In this document: piece by piece, positions 7,918 to 18,753 of the stretch
Layout of the letters: every line of letters begins with the position of its first letter
Numbering within the stretch: the stretch's first letter is position 1
Program-made: the position numbers and the translations under genes
Assembly: GCA_963780865.1 (NCBI GenBank)
Contig: CAWADT010000029.1
Coordinates: 1-64,000, forward strand
Reading direction: 5' to 3'
Source of the DNA: FEN-1073 sp963780865
GTDB taxonomy: Bacteria; Chloroflexota; Anaerolineae; Anaerolineales; RBG-16-64-43
Length of the DNA: 64,000 nucleotides
The notes under the pieces: generated by a model
What the model saw: the letters and a program-made list of their open reading frames with translations, nothing else
What the model was told of the DNA's origin: nothing
The model's database searches: none

Positions 7918-8780
7918 CGATGATCAGATTGCCCGCGGCGCTCGAGGCGGGGTGGTGACCCGGGACCAACCGTCTCGGGGCCGCCACACGGGCGCTGTTC
8001 TCGGCGTCAACGAGCGCGGCAGGTTCCGCCCGCCGACGCAGGATGGCACACCCCACCGGCGGGGTTTCGGCCAGTATCGCCACCCAGCGCCCACTACCGA
8101 TCCTACCTCGACCAACTTCCTGCGCACGCCGCGCCGGACGACCCCAGTGCGCCCTACCCCTGACCGAGCCAACACAGCGCCACCACGGACACCTGACGAC
8201 CGCGAGCGCCGACCAGTTGGCAGCAGGTGCGGAGCGGAGAGACTGACGCCCGACGGCCCGTGACGCACCCCAACCCGCCGGCGCGGTGATCGTCGACGTT
8301 CGGCAAGCGCCGGATGCTTGTCGCCCCACCGGCCAATTCGAGCGCTGGGGGACTGGCGAACCCTCTACGCGACGGGCCGGTAGGTTGACCAGACCGCGCT
8401 CGACTCGACGAGCCACCCACCCGGCTGGGCGCTGTCGTAGACACCTGCGTCGCAATGCCATCCCGGCCGTCGACCGCACCCGACCGGCATTGGCCATCGG
8501 TGGTGTCGGCTGAGCCCGAGGCCCGCAGTAGTGAACCCATTCGGGACCCGGCGCGACCGATCGAGAGTGGTCACTGGTCATGCGCGATCGCGGGCGCAGG
8601 GTCATCAACAAGTGGCACGGTGCGGGTGCGGTCACGGCGACGTCCGGTATTCGACCGAGTGTCCTGACACCAGAGCCGGCGGATAACGCCTGTCAGATTC
8701 AGTCGAGACCGTAACGGCGTAGACCCTACGCCCGGCCGCGCACGATGAAGAGAAAGAGGGAGTCGGTGTAGCGGCGTCGG
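7918..8780. other. 863 bp without recognisable gene
   Basis: GC-rich with long frames open on the minus strand (through 7793-8635), but these translate into low-complexity Arg/Ala/Gly sequence with no domain and overlap a real gene end. No tRNA, CRISPR array or clear terminator was seen. Since this lies directly downstream of a reverse transcriptase cassette, a non-coding RNA here is possible but nothing in the bases proves it. Confidence 0.4.
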
Positions 8781-9625
8781 ATGACGCAATTCAAGATCAT
8801 CCATGGTGATTGTTTGGAGGCCTTGCGAGAGGTCCCCGACCAATCTGTTCAGTTAGTCATGACATCACCCCCTTACGCCGATCGGCGTAAGACGACATAT
8901 GGGGGCATCCACCCGGATAGGTACGTCGCATGGTTCCTGCCTCGCGCAGCGAAACTCAGGCGGGTGCTGAAGCCGGACGGGACCCTCGCGCTAAACATTA
9001 AAGGAGTAGTGGACGGCGGCGTGGAGCATGACTACGTCCTTCAGCTACCGCTCGCCCTGAGGGAACAGGGGTGGCACCTTACTCAGACCCACATCTGGCA
9101 CAAAAGAACTGCAGCCCTGGTTGGTGGCCGAACCGGCTCCGGAACGCGTTTGAGTACATTTTCCGTTTCAATCTAGGCCCGGCGTCCACATTTACTCAGA
9201 TGAAGTGCGCGTGCCGCCAAAGCCGTCGACGCAGTATAGGAGATCCCATCTGAGCCAGAGGGATCAGATTCGCGTAGCTTCCGCCACGGGCAGCCCGTTT
9301 GGCAAGAACATGTCAAATTGCGTAACCCGGGATTTGGTTCTGCCTGACAATGTCCTGCACCTGGCCACCGAGTGTGGGAACAAGGGCCATCCAGCGGCGT
9401 TCCCTGTCGCGTTGCCGGAGTTCTTCATCCGGCTGTGTGCGAAGCCCCGGCGACACGGTACTCGACCCATTCAGTGGCTCAGGAACCACCGGCGTGGCTG
9501 CTGTTCGGCTGCAGCGGAACTACATCGGAATCGACACGGTTGAGAGTATGATCGCGTCACGAGAACGCATCGCGCGCGAACTGAATGACGTGGATTGCAT
9601 CAAGGCATTTCTCGGGCAGACATAG
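8781..9625 (+). pseudogene. beta-class DNA methyltransferase, frameshifted
   Basis: A type II-like N4-cytosine or N6-adenine methyltransferase in three or four frames. Motif IV is TSPPYAD near the start (after FKIIHGDCLEALREVPDQSV), and the SAM-binding motif I is DPFSGSGTTG near the end, followed by GIDTVESMIASRERI. Motif IV before motif I defines the beta arrangement. Frame changes lie near 9100 (into NAFEYIFRFNL), near 9190 (into VHIYSDEVRVPPKPS) and near 9450 (into PGDTVLDPFSG). With these it cannot give an active enzyme as read. No cognate endonuclease is next to it. It sits upstream of the primase-helicase remnant, possibly part of an old defence island. Confidence 0.75.
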
Positions 9626-10615
9626 GGACGGGAGGTCGCGAACGGTGGGGCGGTTAGTGCCGTCAGCGGGACCAACGCTGGCGGCACTGGCTGGGGGCAT
9701 GGTCCATGCCCGTGCGCGCGACCGGACCCGTGCTCCCCCACCCCTGGTCGCGACCACCACGGAGGCACCGCCGACGCCACCACCACCGCGGGCGGCGCGA
9801 CCAGCACCCTCGGGTCGGCGATGAAAGCGTCGGCCATCACGCCGGGCGGGGCCATGGGCGTCGTCGTTTGGGTCTGGGAACTCTGCCGCCGGCGTCCTCC
9901 GCTGGGCGCCCGCGGGATGCCCCACCCGTGCGCCTACAGTTCACTAGAGAGATCACGGCCGCCACAGCCCGGCGCCGACCACCTTCCGCGAGCGGCACGA
10001 CGGACGCGCCGGTAGCCAAGCGGGCCATCCGTAGCCGCGGGCAGCTTGGCTCGATCGACCATGCCTGGCGCGCGAGAGCGGAGCGTGCTGTTGGTACCGG
10101 TGAACCGGTGCTGTCGTGAGTGGCCATCACCGGCACTTCTTCACCGGATGGCGCGCTCGCCGCACCGGACGACCCTCATCGCTGCGGCCATGGTCGCGGC
10201 CACACGAGGCACCGCCGACACCACCAACGTGCAGGCGGGCGACGTCCCCGCCACCACCATCGCTTGCCGGGGCACCGTCTTCTACCACCGCCGATAGGCT
10301 CCGGCCCCGACGGCCACCAGCACCGCGCTCAACCAGAGTATCGCGACCCTTTGAGCGCACTGCCGCCTGCTGGGTCGCCCCCCGCCGCACTTCTTGCGGG
10401 GTTTCCCAGGACCAATCCCATCGTCCAGGGCACCCGGTGCCAACAATCGCGGAGCTCTCGGGGACTGCAACCGCGCCGCGATGTTCGGGTGCCGCGGTAG
10501 GCTTTCCGTCAATGAACCGTCAGGGTGCGCCAAGTGGATGCTGTCGCGGACCGCCGTGCCTGCTGGCACTACGGAATGCCGCCTCGTGGTAGGCTCTACG
10601 CGTCCGGAACGGTCT
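9626..10615. other. 990 bp without recognisable gene
   Basis: Extremely GC-rich and rich in CACC/CCACC triplet runs (for example around 9770-9795 and 10200-10262), which keep many frames open on both strands. None of the translations shows a domain. The stretch separates the broken methyltransferase from the broken primase-helicase. Confidence 0.4.
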
Positions 10616-13230
10616 ATGGCCCGACGCGAGGAACTTGTCGCCGAAATCGCCCGTGAGGAACAGCGACTCACGGAGCTCCGTTCCGAGGTCGAAGACCGAG
10701 CTCTCCGCCTGAGGGTGCTGCATGAGGAGCTCGAGTCGCTCCCGCTACCACAGGGTGAAGCTCCACCAACGCCGGTACCGCTACTGCAGGCACCAGCGCC
10801 AGCGCCAAGACCGGACGGGAGCTTCAACGGCGGAAGCGCAAACCAATGGTCACCACAGGCATCGCGGGACGCGACCATGTCCAACTCGGACAAGGTCGCC
10901 CTCTTCAGATCCTTGTTCCGTGGCCGGGACGATGTCTTTCCCCGCCGTTGGGAGAACCAGAAGACGGGCAAGTCGGGCTATTCGCCGGCCTGTTCCAGGG
11001 AGTGGGAGCCCGGAGTCTGCGAAAAGAAGAAGGCGAAGGGGGAGGGCCGGCGGGCCACGTGTGCGGAATGCCCGAACCAGGCATTTCTGCCCGTCAGCGA
11101 CGCGGAGATCGCCAAGCACCTGAGGGGCGACCAGGTCATGGGCGTCTATCCGCTTCTGCGCGACGAAACGTGCTGGTTTCTCGCCGCCGACTTCGACAAG
11201 AGGTCCTGGGAGGAGGACATCGCCGCGTTCGTCGGGACCGGCAAAGCACGTGGTGCCGGTCGCAATCGAGCGGTCGCGCTCGGGAAACGGCGCGCACGCA
11301 TGGTTCTTCTTCGCGTCCCCCGTGGCTGCCAGCGCGTGGCGCGCAAGATGGGGTGCTTCCTCATCACCGAAACCATGGCGCGCCGCCACCAGCTCTCCAT
11401 GGAGTCCTACGACCGGCTCTTCCCGAACCAGGACACCATGCCCAAAGGCGGGTTCGGGAACCTGATTGCCTTGCCGCTCCAGCGCGAGGCCCGAAACCGG
11501 GGCAACTCGGTTTTCGTAGACGATTCGCTCGGCCCTTCCCAGACCAGTGGGCGTTCATCGCGGGCGTTCAACGGATCGAGCCTGCCATCGTCTACACCAT
11601 CGCCGATGAAGCAAGCCGGCGCGGCCAGGTGATCGGTGTCCGGATGGCTGACGTTGAGGACGAGGAGGAGCGGACTCCGTGGACCCGCCTGCCATCCGGT
11701 CGACCCCGGCACGTCGACCATCACGGAGCCGCTTCCTAAGGAGGTTCGGGCAGTCCAGGCCCAACGGCTCTTCATCGAGAAAGCAGGGCTCCCGTCGCCA
11801 CTGCTGAATCGAGATCAAACGGCTGGCGGCATTTCAGAATCCTGAGTTCTACAAAAAGCAGAGCATGCGGCTGTCCACGGCGCTCACTCCGCGGGTAGTG
11901 GCTTGCGCCGAGGAGCTCATTGAGCACATCGCCCTCCCCCGTGGCTGCCGGGCCGAGGTCGAGGCACTGCTCGGGGAGCACGGCGTGGCGCTGGCTGTCG
12001 AGGACAGTCGCGCGGTAGGGCGCACCACTCGGATACCGGTTCCACGGCACGCTGACACCCATCCAGGACCAGGCTGTTCGCGCGCTTCTTGCTCATGACA
12101 CTGGGGTCTTCGTTGCACCGCCCGGGATCGGCAAGACAGTCGTCGGGACGTACATGGTGGCCCCGCGGGCAAGAACCACTCTCATCCTCGTCCACCGGAG
12201 GCCCCTTTTCGATCAGTGGGTCGCACAGCTGGCACTGTTCCTCGGTATCGATTCGAGAGACATCGGCCGAATCGGTGCCGGCAAGCGCAAGCCGAACGGC
12301 CGTCTCGATGTAGCGATGCTGCAAAGCCTGGTCCGGAAAGGGGAAGTGAAGGACCTCGTAGCCGGGTATGGCCACGTTATCAGTGACGAGTGCCATCACG
12401 CCTCGTGCGTGTCGTTCGAGCGGGTGCTCGCGGAGGTGAAGGCCCGGTACATCACTGGCCTCACGGCGACCCCACAGCGCCGCGATGGGCATCACCCCAT
12501 CATGTACATGCAGCTCGGTCCGCAAGCGCTTCGTGGTCGACCCAAAGAGCCAGGCGGCGCGGCGCCCATTCGAGCACAGGCTCATTGTCCGGGAAACCGG
12601 CTTCGCGCCTGGCCAAGGGTTGCTCCGAGACCGCCGGGATCCAGGAGATCTACGCGGCACTCGCTTCGGACCAGCGGCGCAACGACCTCATATTCGACGA
12701 CGTCGTCCAAGCGCTTGAAGAAAGGCGGTCACCGATTCTGCTGACCGAACGGCGGGACCACCTCGATCACTTTGCCGAACGGCTTCGAGATTTCACTCGG
12801 CACCTCGTGGTGCTCCACGGTGGGATGAAGCCGAATGGAGCGAAAGGCGGTGGTGGCGCAGCTTGCCGCGATCCCGGACGGCGAGGAGAGGCTGCTGATC
12901 GCGACGGGCAGATACATCGGCGAGGGGTTCGATGACGCTCGCCTCGATACGCTATTTCTGGCTTTGCCCGTCTCCTGGAAGGGGACGCTGGTTCAGTACA
13001 CCGGCCGCCTCCATCGGCTGCACCCGGGCAAGACCGAGGTCCGAATCTACGACTACGTGGACCGGGACGTGCCGATGTTGTTCAACATGTTCAAGAAGCG
13101 CCTCAGGAGCTACCGGGCCATTGGGTACGCCCGCGGCGAGGCGCCCCTCGGCCTGGAGTACAACGGTGACCACGAGACTGTCGTCGAGTACGACGAGGAA
13201 GCCCTCCATCACTTCGACGAGGAAGCGTGA
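10616..13230 (+). pseudogene. AEP primase / SF2 helicase fusion (AEP-TOTE type), frameshifted
   Basis: A large fusion protein read in many frames. Order: a short coiled coil (REELVAEIAREEQRLTELRS), then an archaeo-eukaryotic primase module with zinc cysteines (SPACSREW, CAECPNQAFLPV), ADFDKRSW and GNGAHAWFFF, then SMESYDRLFPNQDTMPKGGF, then a DEAD/DEAH helicase with Walker A VAPPGIGKTVVGT (about 12112), a DEAD-box-like SDECHH (about 12380), TGLTATPQRRDG and a C-terminal RecA domain ending in QYTGRLHRLHPGKTEVRIYD. The set matches the primase-helicase proteins Pfam labels AEP-TOTE, thought to act in conflicts with invading DNA. Frame changes occur near 11245, 11340, 11540, 11730, 11830, 12060, 12540 and 12830. 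It could be a real pseudogene or sequence error. Confidence 0.75.
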
Positions 13231-13236
13231 GAATCC

Positions 13237-13591
13237 ATGCCAACCGCAAAAGCCCGCACAGAAGAAGAGACGTCCCAAAGCGCGGACCAGCGCCAAACTG
13301 GACCAGCTCATTGAGCAAGCCACCGTCGACGCCTACAACGAGTCCGAGCAGGCGACGGGATTCTACACCATGCTCGACGAGCATCTGGCGGTACCCTTCG
13401 AGACCGAGGTGCTCGGCGTGCCGGTCATCGTCGAACGGCTTGACATGACCGGCGACGACCAGATCGTGGCCGTGTGCCGGCGCGGCAAGTCCCGCCAACG
13501 GGTACTGATCCTCGATCTGCCGCTTCCCGACCCGCCGCCCGAGGGCTCCGAATCGATCGAGGCCTATCGGCGATGGAAGCGTGGGAGGTAG
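13237..13591 (+). pseudogene. conserved hypothetical protein, frameshift near start
   Basis: The body reads ARTSAKLDQLIEQATVDAYN, MLDEHLAVPFETEVLGVPVI and ending EAYRRWKRG, a small conserved protein of unknown function that I recall from many genomes near SEC-C/SWIM genes. The ATG at 13237 is in another frame; restoring two A residues in the run GCAAAAGCC (about 13246) would join MPTA to KKPAQKKRR. This homopolymer position suggests a sequencing or slippage error rather than loss. It lies 7 bp after the helicase remnant and 2 bp before the next gene. Confidence 0.5.
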
Positions 13592-13593
13592 GC

Positions 13594-14247
13594 ATGGCCG
13601 TCCGGAAGATCGACCGCGACAAGCTCAAAGCTGCCATCCGCAACTTGGGGAACGAGCATGTGTTCGACATGCTGGACGAAGCGCTCGGTCTCTTGCCGCC
13701 GGACAAGCTCTTCAAGCTGGCCAAACGATACCTCGATCCGTCGAAGATCGGACCGGACGCCAAGGCCAAAGGAAGCCTGCTCGCTGACGTGAAGGCTTTC
13801 GAGCAGGCCAGCTTGGCCGGCGAGCACTACGAGGCCTTCGACGTCAACTCCAAGAACTACACGCAGCAGTCTCCAGCAACCAGGGCCTGGGTCGCCCAGT
13901 GTACTCGGCTTCTCGGGCGCTCTGTGGCCCGGGCCAAAAAGGGTGGCCTGGCCGAGGCTGGACAGGCGTTCGACATCATTTTCGGGCTGCTCGACACCAT
14001 CGACGAGGACCCGGATGGCGTCATCTTCTTCGCTGATGAGGCTGGCTCATGGCAGGTCGGGGTCGACTGGGAGAACGTCCTGCCGGCCTGGTTTTCATGC
14101 CTGTCGGAGACGGCCAATCCAGACGAGTACGCCCGCCGGGTCCGGGAGATGGTGGGGAAGCATTGTGACTACCGGAGCGACCGGATGCTCGCGGCAGCGC
14201 GAAAAGCCGCGACCCCCGCTCAGCGGAAAGCTCTCCGCACCCGATAG
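13594..14247 (+). CDS. conserved hypothetical protein, 217 aa
   Basis: Start ATG at 13594 with GGAGGT nine bases upstream. Sequence begins MAVRKIDRDKLKAAIRNLGN and contains FDVNSKNYTQQSPATRAWVA, GLLDTIDEDPDGVIFFADEA and GSWQVGVDWENVLPAWF. I recognise it as a widespread family without assigned function that is often found next to helicase or SEC-C proteins. It is mostly helical with acidic patches and has no membrane segment. It forms a plus-strand row with the preceding small gene (2 bp gap). This gene is intact while its neighbours are broken. Confidence 0.6.
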   Translation: MAVRKIDRDKLKAAIRNLGNEHVFDMLDEALGLLPPDKLFKLAKRYLDPSKIGPDAKAKGSLLADVKAFEQASLAGEHYEAFDVNSKNYTQQSPATRAWVAQCTRLLGRSVARAKKGGLAEAGQAFDIIFGLLDTIDEDPDGVIFFADEAGSWQVGVDWENVLPAWFSCLSETANPDEYARRVREMVGKHCDYRSDRMLAAARKAATPAQRKALRTR

Positions 14248-14357
14248 GCCCATTCCAGACGGCCCACGGCTCCACCGAGTCGGTCGAACCCACGCCCGGA
14301 TTGCCAGACAGCAGACTTGCTTGCCCCGCGCGGGAAACCCAACAACACTCGCGCGTG

Positions 14358-15134
14358 ATGCTCTCCGCAGACCAAGTCCGGCCGTTCCTGCTGCATGACG
14401 ACGAGCTTGTCCGTGAGCGTGCGCTGGTCTACTTCTCCGAAGCCGCGGACCGGAGCCTGCTGAGCGCTGACGACCTCTGGGCAATCGTTGACCGGTACGG
14501 GCCTGTGGCTCGTCCGTTCCATGCGCTCGGTAGGGCGACGCACACGGCGGCCTCGACCGACCGACTGATGCGTGAGCTCGAGAACGGTCGCGCCCACCCC
14601 CACCTCAGGACGTTGCAGGAGGCTGCCGCCGGCCTCCCGCTGGACCAGCTGGAGATGCTGCTCGGGCGGTTTGGCAAGGATTCTGCAATCCTGGGAATCT
14701 CGGAGCGCATAGCCGAGTTGCGCTTCGCCCTTTCGCAGGAGTCCGAGGAAGTGCTTTGGGCCAAGCTAGTACTACTGCACGAAACTTTTCCATCTGACAA
14801 GTTCCGTGCGAGTGGGAGGCATGGCCTACCAAATGGACGCGGCCGGGACCACCAGCTTGGGGACTACTTCAGCGAATCGGCCGGCACCTCGAAAGACAAA
14901 CGGAAGCGGGAATCTTTCGCGATGTACGCATTCGGCCTGTTCGGGGACGGCGAGCGAAAGAGCGCCGAGCCCATCGCAGCGCGGGCCGGCGGAGAGCCCC
15001 TGTGGGCCCAGAGGTACCACAACAAGCTGTTGCACTTTTTGGCCTACGCCCAGTGGAGCGATGGTGTGGTCTCGGCAGGCGTGCGCAGCGCGTTTTTCCC
15101 GCACGCGGAGGGTTTTTGCCGGCCACCCGAATGA
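14358..15134 (+). CDS. hypothetical helical-repeat protein, possibly 3'-truncated
   Basis: 258 aa from the ATG at 14358 (MLSADQVRPFLLHDDELVRE). The first 90 residues look like HEAT or TPR-like helices (RERALVYFSEA, DRLMRELENG). The C-terminal part becomes compositionally odd after about residue 160 and ends ten bases before the presumed left end of the IS66-like element (15145). Part of the end may thus be lost or out of frame. Function unknown; it is the last gene of the plus-strand row that starts with the primase-helicase. Confidence 0.45.
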   Translation: MLSADQVRPFLLHDDELVRERALVYFSEAADRSLLSADDLWAIVDRYGPVARPFHALGRATHTAASTDRLMRELENGRAHPHLRTLQEAAAGLPLDQLEMLLGRFGKDSAILGISERIAELRFALSQESEEVLWAKLVLLHETFPSDKFRASGRHGLPNGRGRDHQLGDYFSESAGTSKDKRKRESFAMYAFGLFGDGERKSAEPIAARAGGEPLWAQRYHNKLLHFLAYAQWSDGVVSAGVRSAFFPHAEGFCRPPE

Positions 15135-15337
15135 ACAACGGGCGGTCCAAGGCAGACGCCGACGTGTCCGACCGGGCGGGGCGCGCGTCTCGCGTCGCCG
15201 CGCTCGCGGCTGCGCGCGAGGAAGGGCCGGCGAGGCTTGGTCGGCAGACGGCGTCGACGAGTCCGGGGACGGCTGCGCTCAGCGTCGCTCGGGCACCTGC
15301 GCGAACCGGGTCCCACGAGCTGCGAGTCTGCCAACGG

Positions 15338-16929
15338 CTAGGCCGCCAGTTGGCGCGCGAGCGTGTCCCGATAGTTCCAGGGCAACCAGTCGCTCGGGCA
15401 GGCAGCGACCTGGTCGCGATGCAGGTCGATGGCCACTAGGTAGTCGAAGGGGTCCGCACCGCAAAGTCGAGCGGTGTGGATCAGACTCATGAAGACGTCG
15501 CCCACATGGGCACCTCGTTCGGTCTTGAAGAACTGCGAGTTGTTTCGGTGACGGATGGCCATCTTGAGGGTTCTTTCGCAGATGTTGTTGTCGAGCGGTG
15601 CGCCGGCAATCCGCAGGAACAGAGTCAACTTGTGCCAGTGCCCGAGCATGTAGTTGATGGCGTCCCCGAGACTGGAGTTGGGTTCCACGTTGCGCTCGTC
15701 GATCTGCGCCTTGAGCCACGCTCTGAGGTCGTTCATCAAGGGCGCGCTCTGGGTCTTGTGCCACTCGAGCCGCTCTTGGGGGACATCTGCTGGCGAGCAG
15801 CGATCTCGTCGTTGTGGTAGACGTGGGCCAGCGTCTCGAGCACGTGCTGGCACTCGGGGCGAAAGACGTTGACGAGGTCGGCGTACTTCCTCCTGGCATG
15901 CGCCAGGCAGTTGGCCCAGATGGTCTTGAGTTTCTTGGGCAAACCGTGCGGCGCCTCGTCGTACTTCGGCCGGTTGCGCGACAGTCCGTCCGACATCTGA
16001 ATGGGCGGTTTGGACTCTGCGGCTCGGTGGGCGAGCACCAGAGCCAGGTTTTCTCCCCGCGTGTCTCCGCCCCGTGAAGAACAGCACGATAGGATGACCT
16101 TGCTGGTCGCGGGCAACGATGCTGGTGGTGAACACGCCCGTCCGCTTGGATGAATCCTCTTCAGCTGTCGTCGGCTGCTGATCTTCTTCTTGGACATCAA
16201 CGCCAGTACACGCGCCACGGTATCGTCGTTGTGGATCAGGTCGCTCTGAGCAGCCTGGAACATCAGCTCGCCGTGCACCAGCTCAGCCGTTTTTGCCTGG
16301 CTGTGCACGACCTCCCACTGCGTGCCTGACGGCAGAGGAATCCCGAAGCCCGCTTGCAGCTGCTCGAGGCGATAGAAGGGCATTCCGGTACCGTACCTGA
16401 GCAGGGCAAGCATGGCGCCTGCCGAGGCGTCGTACTTGGGTTGGCTCTGTGCGGTGGGAGCTTGCGCGGTGAACACCGCGCCGCACGCATTGCAGCGATA
16501 CCTATCGCAGCTAGTGACCTCAGCGCCCAGCGGCGCTTGCCCCCAGATGCGCACCACCATCGCAGGGTCGGGCAGCAGGCGGACCCTTCCGTTGGTGCAT
16601 CCCGGCAGGGGACAAGGGTCGCCCGGTTTCAACGACTCGTGCGACACATCAATATCGGTTGGCTCCCGTGTAATCTCGAGCGCTGTGGCGACCGTGCCCT
16701 TTGCGCTTCTTCTTCGGTGCCTCGTTTCCGGGCGACACGGATGACTCGGCCGGACTGCTGGTGCCTTCGGGCTGGCCGCTGGCCGCAGCGCCGAGCAGGT
16801 TGCTGAGCTTCTCCGTCTTCACTCCGAAGAGCATCTGGCGCAGCCGCCCGAGCGACGCCCGTTTCGATCCCAGCTCTTCGGTCACCCAGGCCAAGGTCTC
16901 GACCACGCCGAAGAGCTTGGATCGGTCAT
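15338..16929 (-). pseudogene. tnpC: IS66 TnpC transposase, frameshifted
   Basis: Pieces cover the whole IS66 TnpC plan: an N-terminal coiled coil (RLRQMLFGVKTEKLSNLL), a Lys-rich linker (PKKKRKGHGRHS), a zinc-binding segment (CPLPGCTNG ... RYRCNACGAVFTA), and the DDE core with DLIHNDDTVARVL (about 16230), QMSDGLSRN (about 15990) and LDNNICERTLKMAIRHRNNS (about 15580). It ends in the usual LPWNYRDTLARQLAA. Frame changes lie at about 16925, 16648, 16150 and 15790. The start ATG at 16929 is one frame off MTDRSKLFGVVETLAW. As read it is inactive. Confidence 0.75.
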
Positions 16930-17005
16930 CGTCTCACTCCGGCACGCTGGATGATCTGCTTGATCTCCTCGAGGTTGACGTCGATCCGTCGGAGGCGTCG
17001 CCGTG

Positions 17006-17837
17006 TCACGGTACCCTCGAAAGCCGCTGGCGAAAGTCCTTCACCAGCGGTAGCCCAGCACCTGCTTCTTCGAGCGGTTCGGCTTGTTGGTCGGGTCGTC
17101 CTTGCCGCGCCCCGTGGTCATCCCCATCGATCCAGTTGGCCGCCGGTAGCAGGTGCCACGAAACGGCTCCGGGTCGACGAAGGTCTCCGCGAAGTAGACC
17201 GGATGCCCATACAGGCGTTGCCAGTCGGCCGAGAGCGTGCCGGGCCATGCGCCCCAGAAGATGCGAGGCCAGGTGCGGCACGCTGACCCAGGGCATGATC
17301 AGGAAGCGCGTGTTGTAGGCGACGAGGCGGATGTTGCGCCGCCGCACCGTTGGTCGCCAGCCGATGAACCGGTCGCGGGGCCCCAGGTGGCGCGGCGCCG
17401 AGGTCCAGGCGAAGCACGCGACCGGTCGCCCCTGCGCGTACACCAGGTACTTCAGATGCTCGCCGACCGGCTGCGTGTAGCCCAGGTAGTGGTGCGTCTC
17501 GAGCAGTCCGTTAACAGAGCCTCTCCTCGTCGCGTGCGCCGCACCTGGCGCACCTCCAGCGGCCCGAGCTCGCGCAAGCCTGCACGCACGCGGCGTCTCG
17601 TCGACCGCGACCGCGCTCCGGCCGTGCACGTTCGACCAACGGTTTGCGCGGCGTTGGCGCATCGGCGGCAACTCGATGTGCCCGGCGCGATGCAGCGCCA
17701 GCATCAACCCGCGGCACACCATGTCGCGCAGCGCGCCGTTGGCCTGCCGCCAATTCCAGGCCTCGCACAGCTGCGCGCTGAGCCGACGGCGGCTCGGCTT
17801 GCGGAACTCTGGCGATCAGCTCGCGGATGAAGACCAC
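17006..17837 (-). pseudogene. DUF4338 / DruA-like protein, frameshifted
   Basis: The core LLETHHYLGYTQPVGEHLKY, VACFAWTSAPRHLGPRDRFI and LVAYNTRFLIMPWVSVPHLA is the DUF4338 signature found in DruA of the Druantia anti-phage system. The N-terminal part (RRLSAQLCEAWNWRQANGAL) and the C-terminal part (TTGRGKDDPTNKPNRSKKQ) lie in other frames, so at least three indels are present. It lies between tnpB and tnpC of an IS66-like element on the same strand. No druB, druC, druD or druE is nearby, so this is not a Druantia locus; I infer a transposon passenger of the same family. Confidence 0.7.
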
Positions 17838-17930
17838 GTCCTTGCCTGGTGACGACGCGCCCGCGGTACCTCAACACCTCGGCCATGCGCGCCGTTTGCC
17901 ACGACGCGCAAATCGGAACGCAGATCGAAA

Positions 17931-18335
17931 TCACATTTCCGAACGCAGGACGACTTTCGCGGCTCTCAGCTCGAGCGGACTTACACTTCGCCACTCCGGC
18001 GGCTGCCTGCGTCCTTGCCGGATCACCCCCGAACGAGCAGCACCTGACAGCTCGTGCGCCCGCAACCGTGGCGCGACACCCCGCCCGCGGCTGCCGGCCA
18101 GCAGACGAAAACGCCGCGTCGAGAGCCTTTTGTGGCACAGCCAGAAGCCCTGGCCGTCATACACCAAGAACTTCAGCGCGGTGCCGCGACGGTTGCGAAA
18201 AACGTAGGCCGCCCCCGAGAACGGATTGGCCGCCAAGCGCTCGCGGCACGCACTGGCCATCCCGTCGATGCCTCGCCGGAAGTCGACCGGCTCGATCGCT
18301 ACCAGCACGCGCATCTGCGGTGTGACCTGGATCAC
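17931..18335 (-). pseudogene. tnpB: IS66 TnpB accessory protein
   Basis: From the GTG at 18335 it reads VIQVTPQMRVLVAIEPVDFR, then FSGAAYVFRNRRGTALKFLV and YDGQGFWLCHKRLS, the typical short IS66 Orf2/TnpB protein of unknown biochemical role that is needed for transposition. The final 30 residues or so lie in another frame (GGDPARTQAAAGV), so one indel near 18080 alters the end. It directly follows the tnpA-like gene, whose end overlaps it. Confidence 0.7.
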
Positions 18336-18753
18336 GCCCGACGCCTCCAGAAGTCTCGAGCCAAGCCGGCAGATCAATCGTATCGCCTGCGGCCAGGCGG
18401 ACGGCCAACTTGGCCCCGCTGCTGTCCGTCAGTTCCAGCGTTGCCCCAGCCGGCCCAGTTGCGAATGGCAACGCCGGACCAAGGTCAACAAAGGCGGCCG
18501 GCGGTGCCGCCTTCGCCGCTCTGGCGTCCGTTGGTCGACCCCTCACCCTCGCCCTCAGCGAGTCGTAGTTTACCCGAAGCCCGTGCGCTGCTGCGTAAAC
18601 ACCGTGGTCGCGAGCCAACCCTACGGCCGCCGCCCACAGCTCGTCGGGCATTCGCGTCTTCTTGGCCCGTGTTCTACGCCACTGCTCGATGCGCCGCCTG
18701 ACCCGCTCGATATCCGGGGCGCCTGTCGCTGCCCCTCGTGCCTTCCGACTCAT
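18336..18753 (-). CDS. tnpA: IS66 TnpA-like accessory protein
   Basis: Starts at 18753: MSRKARGAATGAPDIERVRR. A helix-turn-helix-like segment (DELWAAAVGLARDHGVYAAA) is followed by GLRVNYDSLRARVRG and, toward the end, AGATLELTDSSGAKLAVRLA and GDTIDLPAWL, the usual TnpA ending. After that the frame runs past the tnpB start; one base change near 18345 would let it stop there. It is the first gene of the element. Confidence 0.55.

Noticed and set aside
8281..8420. Possible regular repeat or structured RNA near 8.3 kb
   Set aside because: Several short CGCCGG-type inverted repeats, but such matches are expected by chance at this base composition.
7793..8635. 280-aa open frame on the minus strand
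   Set aside because: Arg/Ala/Pro-rich low-complexity translation without a domain, overlapping the end of a convincing plus-strand gene. Open because of high GC.
4191..8780. Retron or group II intron
   Set aside because: No msr/msd-like inverted repeats seen, no maturase or HNH domain, no intron domain V/VI. The helical-repeat tail fits Abi/unknown-group enzymes better.
17006..17837. Druantia defence system
   Set aside because: Only a DruA-like gene is present, inside an IS66-like element; no DruE helicase or other Druantia genes nearby.
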